From the NCBI GenBank assembly GCA_022717655.1, contig JAIIAN010000119.1:1-9093 (forward strand): a stretch of DNA of 9,093 nt, in the 5' to 3' direction. The first letter of the stretch is position 1; each line of letters opens with the position of its first letter. The stretch is from Bacillota bacterium (GTDB lineage: Bacteria; Bacillota; Clostridia; Lachnospirales; Lachnospiraceae). Shown here one piece after another: positions 1-5,904 of the stretch. A program made the translations under genes and the position numbers. The notes under the pieces are model-generated. The model saw nothing but the letters and a program-made list of their open reading frames with translations, made no database searches and was not told the DNA's origin.

Positions 1-381
1 TCAGCTATTAGTCAATATCTTTCAGGAAAATTCATTCCAAAGGCAAAATACATTGAAATCATTGCAGAAGTACTAGATGTTGATGAAGAATGGCTTGTTG
101 GCAATACTGAAGAAATGGCATCTTTCAATAACAATAGCCATCGTACTATTCATTTCATACCTTTTAACACTTTGAAAAATACTTCTTCAGACAGTGATTA
201 TCAAGAAATAGCCTCTATATTTTATCATCTTCAAAAAGATCAAAAACAAAAATTATATGTTCAATTAATAAATAATCTATTATGTTTTAACACGAAAGGT
301 CTTGAAAAAATATCCGACTATATGAATGACTTATTACAAATAGATGCGTATATTTCTAAAGACTCCCACTCTAACGAGTAG
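1..381 (+). CDS. XRE/Cro-CI family HTH regulator, 5'-truncated
   Basis: The reading frame is open from the first base to a TAG stop at 379-381 (126 codons visible); the start lies outside the window. The first 33 residues (AISQYLSGKFIPKAKYIEII, then AEVLDVDEEWLVG) match the end of the recognition helix and the last two helices of a Cro/CI-type helix-turn-helix domain; the ending 'LxVxxxWLxG' is a hallmark of that family. The remaining ~90 residues are polar and Asn/Lys-rich, with a predicted helical stretch around IASIFYHLQKDQKQKLYVQL. I see no LexA-like peptidase domain, so it resembles small repressors controlled other than by self-cleavage. An ATG at 115 is in frame but would delete the HTH, so it is not the start. 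It is the only plus-strand gene, convergent with the replication operon. Its role as lysogeny repressor, antirepressor or host gene cannot be settled here. Confidence 0.85.
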   Translation, partial: SAISQYLSGKFIPKAKYIEIIAEVLDVDEEWLVGNTEEMASFNNNSHRTIHFIPFNTLKNTSSDSDYQEIASIFYHLQKDQKQKLYVQLINNLLCFNTKGLEKISDYMNDLLQIDAYISKDSHSNE

Positions 382-391
382 GAGCTTTTTT
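363..391 (+). terminator. Intrinsic terminator of the XRE gene
   Basis: CTCC-C-ACTC pairs with GAGT-A-GGAG (8 base pairs and one C/A mismatch) around the loop TAAC, followed by C and six T residues. The stem begins inside the last codons of the XRE gene and includes its stop codon. In the opposite direction the stem is followed only by TCTTTAG, so termination of the minus-strand operon here should be weak. The T-run reaches the TAA stop of the convergent gene at 390-392. Confidence 0.85.
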
Positions 392-740
392 ATATTTCAA
401 TCATTTCTAAACCCTTTTCATAGTACCTATAGATTTGAGAATAGCTAAAACTCATATAATCAGGAATTTGAGATAAAGGAATGAATTCCAGGAAACGGTA
501 TTCTAACACAAATCTTGCTTTATCATCTTTTACGCCTTTAACACATTCTTCAATACTCTTTAATTCTTCCTCTAATAGCGTTTTTTCTTCGATATAGGAG
601 CATAAAGACTTTTTAGGACTATTTATACTCGGCGTATACTTTATCGCTTGTACACCTTGTATTTGATTTTTTACAAATTCTAATCTTTCTTTTTTATCCT
701 TGTAAGATTTTAAATACTCTATTTTTTCTTTAGAATTCAT
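390..740 (-). CDS. DUF1492/sigma-70 region 4-like phage regulator
   Basis: A 116-aa protein with a charged, probably coiled-coil N-terminal half (residues 1-72, rich in Lys and Glu) and a C-terminal helix-turn-helix (about 75-114). The C-terminal part contains ARFVLEYRFLEFIPLSQI and SFSYSQIYRYYEKGLEMI, which follows the pattern 'R-x-VL-x-x-RY ... W/xxIA ... YSxxQVxRxxxxAL' of DUF1492 and of sigma-70 region 4. Related phage proteins (RinA/ArpU-like) activate late, packaging-side transcription, and the position as last gene of the early operon fits. The start has an exact GGAGG (748-752) 7 nt upstream. A 47-nt spacer separates it from the gene before it and holds a tandem decamer (761-780, tttttcttaa/cttttcttaa). 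Family placement is by pattern recognition; the late-activator role is inferred. Confidence 0.75.
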   Translation of the reverse strand: MNSKEKIEYLKSYKDKKERLEFVKNQIQGVQAIKYTPSINSPKKSLCSYIEEKTLLEEELKSIEECVKGVKDDKARFVLEYRFLEFIPLSQIPDYMSFSYSQIYRYYEKGLEMIEI

Positions 741-787
741 TTCTAAACCTCCTGCTTTTATTTTTCTTAACTTTTCTTAATCATTCA

Positions 788-931
788 TCAAAACCTATTC
801 CCAATATAATCAAACAAGCTCGGTTGATCTTTACACATTCTCAATGAACAACGTTTCTTGTTTTGGTTGTAGTATTTACAGGTTGGACATTTCTTACGAT
901 CTACTGGTTTTGCGATATCTTCTTTTCTCAT
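788..931 (-). CDS. Small Cys-rich protein, putative zinc-binding (47 aa)
   Basis: ATG at 931, TGA at 788-790, 47 residues. Four cysteines (C15, C18, C28, C33) in a CPTC ... C ... C arrangement suggest one structural zinc site; the segment between them is basic (KYYNQNKKRC). Its ATG overlaps the TGA of the preceding gene as ATGA, and AGGTG sits 7 nt upstream of the start, inside the end of that gene, so translation is probably coupled. Two overlapping small frames with matched ribosome binding sites and ordered Cys spacing argue that both are real. Function unknown; small zinc-ribbon-like proteins of this size are common in phage early regions. Confidence 0.72.
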   Translation of the reverse strand: MRKEDIAKPVDRKKCPTCKYYNQNKKRCSLRMCKDQPSLFDYIGNRF

Positions 932-1104
932 TTGGAATCACCTTCATTTACTGGACAATGTTCTAAATCCCAGTCTGCAGGAATTTTGCTCATACATTTG
1001 CAAACGGGTTCAAGCTTACAATCTTTACACTTATCATGAGAATAACAGTAATTTTTAAGAGCCTGTAATGAGACGTAATCATCAATGTTAGCTGTTTTAA
1101 TCAT
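928..1104 (-). CDS. Small Cys-rich protein, putative zinc-binding (58 aa)
   Basis: ATG at 1104 overlaps the TGA of the RusA gene (ATGA); stop TGA at 928-930; 58 residues. Six cysteines: C20, C26, C29, C35, C37 and C50. The core CYSHDKCKDCKLEPVCKC followed by 'PADWD' resembles the short phage proteins with a 'C-x5-6-C-x2-C ... C ... P-x-x-W' pattern that I have seen in clostridial-type phages. An exact GGAGG (1112-1116) lies 7 nt from the ATG. A metal-binding role is inferred from the Cys spacing; nucleic-acid or protein binding is possible, and no enzyme activity is visible. Confidence 0.75.
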   Translation of the reverse strand: MIKTANIDDYVSLQALKNYCYSHDKCKDCKLEPVCKCMSKIPADWDLEHCPVNEGDSK

Positions 1105-1505
1105 TCCAATTCCTCCAATCGAATATATATACCTGGTATTTCCGCCCAGAACTTTTCAATCAGCTCACTGGCTACTCTTGAATCATTTACATAGAATCCC
1201 AACCTCTCCATGATGTCTTTCAACGCCTTGTTTAAATCGTCCGTGTCAGGCTTGGTATATTTGTACTCTCCATCATGATGTTTGCCAGTTACTGGAAAAC
1301 ACCACCTGACGATTAATCTTAAAGGTCCATCAAAAGGCTTATCAGGAATATGCGGTATCAAATGAGCTTTGAGTTTTTCCTTTGCCGTTTTAAGTTCTGG
1401 TGGATCATAAAACTTTTTAGTACCCATGTTCACCTTGTGCTGTTGAGCAGTTGTAGTAGGTGGAATCATAGGCATAAAGAACTCTATTACTCGTCCCATG
1501 TGCAA
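1101..1505 (-). CDS. rusA: RusA family Holliday junction resolvase
   Basis: Endonuclease that cuts four-way DNA junctions made during phage recombination and replication, giving linear duplexes; RusA enzymes act as homodimers needing Mg2+. The family signature is at residues 85-112: KPDTDDLNKALKDIM, then NDSRV. The acidic residues D87, D89/D90 and D108 correspond to the catalytic Asp set of RusA. Length (134 aa) is normal for the family. The start is probably TTG at 1505, because GAGG (1513-1516) is then 7 nt upstream, the same spacing as in most genes here. The alternative ATG at 1499 removes two residues and would leave 13 nt. The gene overlaps the preceding one by 19 nt and the next by 4 nt, so it is part of the same operon. 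Confidence 0.9.
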   Translation of the reverse strand: MHMGRVIEFFMPMIPPTTTAQQHKVNMGTKKFYDPPELKTAKEKLKAHLIPHIPDKPFDGPLRLIVRWCFPVTGKHHDGEYKYTKPDTDDLNKALKDIMERLGFYVNDSRVASELIEKFWAEIPGIYIRLEELE

Positions 1506-1831
1506 TGCCCATCCTCACAAGTAGGATTATCACAAACATCACAGTTGCTTTTTTCACCATTAAATTCAATATAATCTACGCCACGCCATTTGCCTGTATT
1601 TTTGTCATATTCAATAGCATGATTTTTATTACTAGAATTTTTCACCAAATCAAACAAAACAGGTAAAGCAAGCGGTTGTCTAACTAACCAATTTGCTACT
1701 TCACTTTTATTCATATCAAATTCGTTATTAGGCAATGTGTGATACAAAGGCGGCATCTTTTTTACAGCTTCAATAAACTCCAATTCAACTTTTGTAAAAT
1801 TTCTATTTTTAGATCCTTTTGTTTTTACCAT
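1487..1831 (-). CDS. Phage protein of unknown function with C-terminal Cys cluster (114 aa)
   Basis: I do not recognise a named family. The N-terminus is basic (MVKTKGSKNRNFTK), followed by a helical region, a middle stretch EVANWLVRQPLALPVLFDLV (45-64), then EYDKNTGKWRGVDY (74-87), and a C-terminal C97-x2-C100-x4-C105-x4-C110 cluster suggesting a metal site. The 'W-L-x-x-Q-P ... F-D ... Y-D-x-x-T-x-x-W-x-G-V-D-Y' pattern resembles small early phage proteins often annotated as hypothetical, and a DNA-binding role is possible. The start is well defined: AGGAG (1839-1843) lies 7 nt before the ATG. It is the first gene after the 258-bp non-coding region and overlaps RusA by 19 nt. It is the third protein in a row, counting the two small ones downstream of RusA, to carry clustered cysteines. 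Confidence 0.75.
   Translation of the reverse strand: MVKTKGSKNRNFTKVELEFIEAVKKMPPLYHTLPNNEFDMNKSEVANWLVRQPLALPVLFDLVKNSSNKNHAIEYDKNTGKWRGVDYIEFNGEKSNCDVCDNPTCEDGHCTWDE
1513..1516 (-). promoter_or_regulatory. Ribosome binding site GAGG favouring a TTG start for RusA
   Basis: GAGG on the minus strand, inside the coding sequence of the 114-aa gene, 7 nt before the TTG at 1505 and 13 nt before the ATG at 1499. Seven other genes in the window have their purine-rich site about 7 nt from the start, which favours the TTG. Confidence 0.55.
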
Positions 1832-1858
1832 TTTCTTTCTCCTATCATTTTCCTGCTC

Positions 1859-1923
1859 GTCATTGTTAGCGGGTTAGGAGTCGTCGTGCTGCACTTACGC
1901 ACGACTACTTACCCCGCAATGAC
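1859..1923 (-). other. Long imperfect stem-loop upstream of the 114-aa gene
   Basis: GTCATTG (1859-1865) pairs perfectly with CAATGAC (1917-1923). Inside it, CGGGT (1870-1874) pairs with ACCCCG (1911-1916) with one bulged C, and AGTCGTCGTGC (1879-1889) pairs with GCACGACT (1899-1906) with a 3-nt bulge, leaving the loop 1890-1898. No U-tract follows on either strand, so a terminator is unlikely. In the minus-strand transcript the element ends about 15 nt before the AGGAG of the 114-aa gene, so it could be a leader structure, an RNA processing site, a small RNA, or a DNA structure belonging to the adjacent repeat region. Its GC content is higher than its surroundings. Confidence 0.6.
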
Positions 1924-1962
1924 ATACACGAGTGATATCTAATAGGGTGTCACCTGTCACTG

Positions 1963-1986
1963 AATATATTATGTATATAATATATT
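1963..1986. repeat. Perfect AT-only palindrome (10-bp arms)
   Basis: AATATATTAT (1963-1972) and its exact reverse complement ATAATATATT (1977-1986), separated by GTAT. It is flanked by AGGGTGTCA on the left and TGACACCCT on the right, so the symmetry extends to the iterons. It could be the easily melted element of the origin or a binding site for a dimeric protein. Confidence 0.8.
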
Positions 1987-1987
1987 T

Positions 1988-2022
1988 ACTGACACCCTCA
2001 CTGACACCCTCACTGACACCTA
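1988..2022. repeat. Tandem 12-bp iterons (ACTGACACCCTC)
   Basis: ACTGACACCCTC at 1988-1999 and 2000-2011 are identical and head to tail; a third copy starts at 2012 and keeps ACTGACACC before diverging to TATC. A period of 12 bp is a little over one helical turn, so bound proteins would sit on nearly the same face. The segment after it, TATCAGTCAGTCA, and CTGATACCTGTCAG (2051-2064) are degenerate relatives. Confidence 0.85.
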
Positions 2023-2089
2023 TCAGTCAGTCAAATAACATGTTTTATGACTGATACCTGTCAGTGCCATTTTTCTGTTTTTTGACACC

Positions 2090-4291
2090 CTATTTTTTTA
2101 ATACAACACCATTTTCAATCGTAAAATCAGGGTGTTCTTTTATACGATTTTTTACTGCGTTTTTACTTAAAGTGAAGTATTCTTCAAGCGACTTTACAGT
2201 TACTTCACCATCTATTTTTAATGCCTCGTAAGCTAATTCTAACGAGTTCATTCTCTCTTTCTTCTTTTCTTGAGGTGACTTTCTAGCCTCTTTTGCTTTT
2301 TGCCATTGAGGTTTGACATCATCAGGATCAATATCTTGAAGAACTCCGTCTTGATCAACGACATGTACTGGATATTCAAAATAAAGATTAACTGGTGGGA
2401 ACTTAGAAAACTCTCTCAACGTTCCTTCAATTCTCCATGCAGTAATTGATGTAGCTTTGTCCCTTGCTTCATTTACAAGCGTATCTAGTTCCTTGTAGTA
2501 ATCATGGCCAAGTTTGCTTTTACAGAAATCAATCATGATACTTTGAGAAAGAACATCATCTTGTGAAAGTTCATTCAACAATTCAGGTCTGTTTGCTCTT
2601 AGATAGTCAACGCAGCATCTGCAAGCACTCATATTTCTTAACTGTTTGTAATGTGCTTCATTTAGATCCAGTTCAATCAAGTCAAGCAATGCATCAGGAT
2701 CACGTGCAAATACTCCTGAACCACTGGCACGGTCCATACTTCTTTTCCCACCTTGTGAACCTTTTGAATGGTGGTGGCAGTAAATAACGGATGTACCTAA
2801 TTCATTACAAATCTTATCGAACTGGTTACAGAAGTTGGCCATCTGGTCCGCACTGTTTTCATCACCCGTAATAACTTTATAGATTGGATCTATGACTACA
2901 GCTATGTAGTCTTTCTTAGATGCCCTTCTAATCAATTTAGGAGCGAGTTTATCCATAGGAATAGATTTACCCCTTAAATTCCAAATATCGATATTAGAAA
3001 GGCTATTCGGCTTAATACCGAGCGCATTATAAACATCCTTGAACCTGTGCAAGCATGATGGCCTATCCAATTCCAAATTGACATATAATATTTTTCCTTG
3101 TACGCATTGCCACCTTAACCATTTCTTTCCTTCAGCAATGGCAATACACAATTCAATAAGTGCAAACGACTTACCAGCTTTTGATGGTCCAGCAATCAGC
3201 ATCTTATGTCCTTGTCTTAAAACTCCATCAATCAATGGTGATGCAAGTTGTGGCATATCATCCCAGCAAGCGTCCAATGATTCAGGATCAGGTAAATCAT
3301 CATTGATACTTTCAATCCATTCGTACCATTCATCCCATGACTCCTTACCAATATTGGTATCAACAAGAAACTGTTTATGGCCATTTCTAATAACACCTGG
3401 CATTCTTGATAGACGTGAAGGATTACGATTTTGTGTATCGACATCAAGACCATTCTTTTTACAAATGTTGTAAAGGTAATCAACACGTTTACGATATTCC
3501 CTCATATCATTTGCTTCAATTCTTACGATTGCATGAAGGCTTTTACCTCCTGAATGAACCAAACATGCTATCGGCAATTCCAATTCTCTCAATACTGCAT
3601 TCTGTTCAGCTATTGGCATTGAGTCACTTTCTACAAGAGCATACTTAAAATCCGTTACATTTGAGTTCTTACAGCCTTTACCGTCTAACGGGTTAAATCG
3701 TATCCATGCACCCGCTTCTTTGTTGTAATCGCCTAAAACAGCCCCAATATCGCCATCACATTTATTTAACTGTTGTATGAGCTTTCCTGCAGTTCTGTCC
3801 CAACATCCTTGTGTTGGCAAATGCTTTTCATCTTTAAGCCATGTTTTTGTAACGTATCCAACATTTTCAGTTGAATCAAACAGGATCTCTAAGTAAGTAA
3901 TAAGTTCATTTACTGGATTCCAATTATTAGGCTCTCTTACCTCTCTGCCTTCTATCCAGTTCTTATCGATAATGACCTGTTCATCTTTTTCAATAACATC
4001 ATCCCAATCAAGCTCATGGCCACTTTCTTTTATTGGTGGAACCCACCCCTGATTTTTAGCATACTGAACTATGGTTCCGCCTGTTACACCTGAACCAGTA
4101 AAAGACTCCCATTTTCTATAGCATTCATTTTTATGATATCTTTTAGAATCACGTTGGCTCCAGTAGTCCCAGTCACTTGCTGTATAACCTTCATATTTGA
4201 GTGCCATTCCAACATTGCACCATTCCTGATAGTCAAGCAAAGAAGGATTTATATTATTCAGTATTTCTAATAAATCAGTTGTATACTCCAT
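2090..4291 (-). CDS. Phage primase-helicase fusion (PriCT-2, AEP-like primase, RecA-like helicase)
   Basis: A 733-aa multidomain replication protein, expected to prime and unwind DNA at the phage origin. Residues ~5-85 look like a PriCT-2 domain (DYQEWCNVGMALKYEG ... SGVTGGTIVQYAKNQGW). Residues ~160-315 look like an archaeo-eukaryotic-type primase core: YALVESD (217-223) as the first acidic motif, SGGKSLHAIV (247-256) as the sxH motif, and DTQNRNPSRLSRMPG (285-299). Residues ~350-540 are a RecA-fold ATPase of the AAA_25/RepA helicase type, with Walker A GPSKAGKS (368-375), Walker B AVVIDP (464-469) and a sensor-like CHHH (505-508). The tail 684-733 looks like a winged helix (EVTVKSLEEYFTLSKNAVKN). 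AAGGAG (4299-4304) lies 7 nt from the ATG, and the helicase stop is 2 nt upstream. The stop codon overlaps the last iteron. Domain names are from motif recognition. Confidence 0.88.
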   Translation of the reverse strand: MEYTTDLLEILNNINPSLLDYQEWCNVGMALKYEGYTASDWDYWSQRDSKRYHKNECYRKWESFTGSGVTGGTIVQYAKNQGWVPPIKESGHELDWDDVIEKDEQVIIDKNWIEGREVREPNNWNPVNELITYLEILFDSTENVGYVTKTWLKDEKHLPTQGCWDRTAGKLIQQLNKCDGDIGAVLGDYNKEAGAWIRFNPLDGKGCKNSNVTDFKYALVESDSMPIAEQNAVLRELELPIACLVHSGGKSLHAIVRIEANDMREYRKRVDYLYNICKKNGLDVDTQNRNPSRLSRMPGVIRNGHKQFLVDTNIGKESWDEWYEWIESINDDLPDPESLDACWDDMPQLASPLIDGVLRQGHKMLIAGPSKAGKSFALIELCIAIAEGKKWLRWQCVQGKILYVNLELDRPSCLHRFKDVYNALGIKPNSLSNIDIWNLRGKSIPMDKLAPKLIRRASKKDYIAVVIDPIYKVITGDENSADQMANFCNQFDKICNELGTSVIYCHHHSKGSQGGKRSMDRASGSGVFARDPDALLDLIELDLNEAHYKQLRNMSACRCCVDYLRANRPELLNELSQDDVLSQSIMIDFCKSKLGHDYYKELDTLVNEARDKATSITAWRIEGTLREFSKFPPVNLYFEYPVHVVDQDGVLQDIDPDDVKPQWQKAKEARKSPQEKKKERMNSLELAYEALKIDGEVTVKSLEEYFTLSKNAVKNRIKEHPDFTIENGVVLKK

Positions 4292-4293
4292 TG

Positions 4294-5904
4294 TTAATCT
4301 CCTTCTTTATAAGTTGCTGGATCTATTCCATTAGGAACTCTCCACCCTGAAGCAGCTATTCTATTAATTAATTTTCTAGCCGATTCAAAAGACCATGTTC
4401 CAACTTGTTTGAATCCTTTGTTTTCTAACAACCTAATTTGTTTAGGTGTAGCCAATCCTTCTTCTTGTCTTTTATGCAATCTGTCTAACAGTAAAGTTGC
4501 TTTTCCAGCATTGTCGACACTGTCAGGATAGATTCCATATTTTTCCAATGCTTTTATTTGTTTTTCACTTGCTGGTGCCATTTCCCATCCAAATGATGGT
4601 GTATAACTTTGTAAGTCTTGGTCCATGATGCTCATTTCAAACTGTAATGGATCAACAAGTTTTCTCTTTCTTTTACGCATTTCAGCAAGCTGTTTTGCAA
4701 GTGATTCTTCTCTTTGAGCAATGACATCACTTTGAGCTTCTTTTTCAGCATCTTCTATATCTATTGCTTCAAGTACATCTTCAGGAAGTGATGCACTTGC
4801 TTTATCTTCTAAATTCTTTGTCATCTGTTTGGCCACTTCATCGTTTTCACAAATCAAGTTGGCTGGATGACATAATTCATGGCGTTCCGTATGCCATAAA
4901 AAATCAAGTAGTAACAGGTGGTCCTTGCCTTCACATAGACGAGTACCACGACCGACCATTTGTGAGTATAAACTTCTCACTTTCGTTGGTCGCAAAACGA
5001 TAATGCAGTCAACACTAGGGCAATCCCATCCTTCAGTTAACAGCATTGAATTACATAAGACGTTGTATTTGTCATTTTCAAAATCTTTTAATATTTCCGC
5101 ACGATCCTTACTGTCTCCATTGACTTCTGCAGCCTTAAATCCATTAGAATTTAAAATATCTCTGAACTTTTGAGAAGTTTTGACTAAAGGAAGAAAAACA
5201 ACTGTCTTTCTATCTTTACAATACTTTTTCATTTCCTTTGCTATCTGTTCAAGATAAGGATCCAACGCAGTTCCTATATCACTTACCTTGAAGTCACCAG
5301 ACTGAACTCCGACCCCGGACAAATCCATCTTTAGCGGTAACGTAAGTGCCTTTATAGGTGTTAGATACCCTTCTTTGATAGCTTTTGGAAGTGTGTACTG
5401 ATAAGCCAGACTTTCAAAGAAGCTTCCTAGATTTCTCATATCTCCTCTATCAGGTGTAGCCGTTACACCTAATACTTTAGCGCTGTCAAAATATTCCAAT
5501 ACTCTTTGATAACCATCACTTAAACAATGATGTGCTTCATCAATAATGATCGTGTCAAAATAATCTTTTGGAAACTGTTCTAATCTCTTGGTTCTTTGTA
5601 ATGTTTGTACCGAACCAACAACAATCCTGAACCAGCTTCCAATACATGTTTCTTTTGCTTTTTCCATAGCACATTTAAGTCCTGTTGACTTAGCAATCTT
5701 GTCACTTGCCTGCTCCAGCAGTTCACCTCTATGTGCCATAATAAGAACTCTATCCCCAATTTTTACGCAGTCTTTGGCAACCTCAGCAAAGACGATTGTT
5801 TTTCCACAACCAGTAGGCAAAACAAGGAGAGTCTTTTGAACTCCCTTGTTCCATTCTTCAAATATAGAATCATGTGCCTCTTGTTGATAAGGTCTTAACT
5901 GCAT
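4294..5904 (-). CDS. Superfamily 2 DEAH-box DNA helicase
   Basis: A 536-aa ATP-dependent helicase of the phage SF2 type (UvrB/RecG/SSL2-like). Motifs in order: LRPYQQEA (3-10), Walker A PTGCGKT (30-36), motif Ia AHRGELLEQA (57-66), motif II DEAH (122-125), motif III VTATPDR (147-153), motif V LCNSMLLTEGWDCP (283-296) and motif VI QMVGRGTR (315-322). All catalytic elements are intact. After the two RecA-like lobes comes a Glu/Lys/Arg-rich helical linker (~355-415). The C-terminal domain has two related segments, SEKQIKALEKYG (447-458) and TPKQIRLLENKG (486-497), an internal repeat probably used for DNA or partner contact. The ATG overlaps the stop of the DUF669 gene as TAATG, so translation is coupled. 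It is likely to assist origin opening or fork and recombination processing; substrate polarity cannot be read from the sequence. Confidence 0.92.
   Translation of the reverse strand: MQLRPYQQEAHDSIFEEWNKGVQKTLLVLPTGCGKTIVFAEVAKDCVKIGDRVLIMAHRGELLEQASDKIAKSTGLKCAMEKAKETCIGSWFRIVVGSVQTLQRTKRLEQFPKDYFDTIIIDEAHHCLSDGYQRVLEYFDSAKVLGVTATPDRGDMRNLGSFFESLAYQYTLPKAIKEGYLTPIKALTLPLKMDLSGVGVQSGDFKVSDIGTALDPYLEQIAKEMKKYCKDRKTVVFLPLVKTSQKFRDILNSNGFKAAEVNGDSKDRAEILKDFENDKYNVLCNSMLLTEGWDCPSVDCIIVLRPTKVRSLYSQMVGRGTRLCEGKDHLLLLDFLWHTERHELCHPANLICENDEVAKQMTKNLEDKASASLPEDVLEAIDIEDAEKEAQSDVIAQREESLAKQLAEMRKRKRKLVDPLQFEMSIMDQDLQSYTPSFGWEMAPASEKQIKALEKYGIYPDSVDNAGKATLLLDRLHKRQEEGLATPKQIRLLENKGFKQVGTWSFESARKLINRIAASGWRVPNGIDPATYKEGD

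Larger units (their letters stand above)
1944..2091. other. Candidate replication origin: iterons plus AT-rich palindrome
   Basis: The 258-bp gap between the primase-helicase and the 114-aa gene has no credible gene. It holds five copies of TGACACCCT or a close variant: 1944-1952 (inverted), 1990-1998, 2002-2010, 2014-2022 (last two bases differ) and 2083-2091, the last running into the primase stop codon. ACCTGTCACTG (1952-1962) and ACCTGTCAGTG (2056-2066) form a second repeat pair. An AT-rich palindrome lies between the first two copies. Iterons beside an AT-rich segment next to the replication initiator gene are the usual layout of a theta-type phage origin. The role is inferred; the repeats are directly visible. 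An operator array is the main alternative. Confidence 0.55.

Noticed and set aside
761..780. Tandem decamer tttttcttaa/cttttcttaa between the 47-aa gene and the DUF1492-like gene
   Set aside because: Short and AT-rich, within normal chance for a 47-nt spacer; no function can be argued.
1739..1942. Plus-strand open frame across the 5' end of the 114-aa gene and the stem-loop
   Set aside because: Phe-rich shadow of the minus-strand gene that runs into the inverted repeat; nothing supports translation.
1859..2022. CRISPR array or retron-like RNA in the repeat region
   Set aside because: The tandem unit is 12 bp with no spacers, and there is no reverse transcriptase or cas gene in the window; iterons explain it better.
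1963..2035. Promoter for the 114-aa gene on the minus strand
   Set aside because: The AT palindrome offers several -10-like hexamers, but no convincing -35 at 16-18 nt; a promoter is possible but cannot be assigned.
2044..2070. Tiny minus-strand frame near ATG at about 2070
   Set aside because: Only about 15 codons, no ribosome binding site, lies within the repeats.
3039..3473. 144-codon open frame on the plus strand inside the primase-helicase
   Set aside because: It is antisense to a gene with clear catalytic motifs, has no ribosome binding site of the type used here, and its protein is low in recognisable features.
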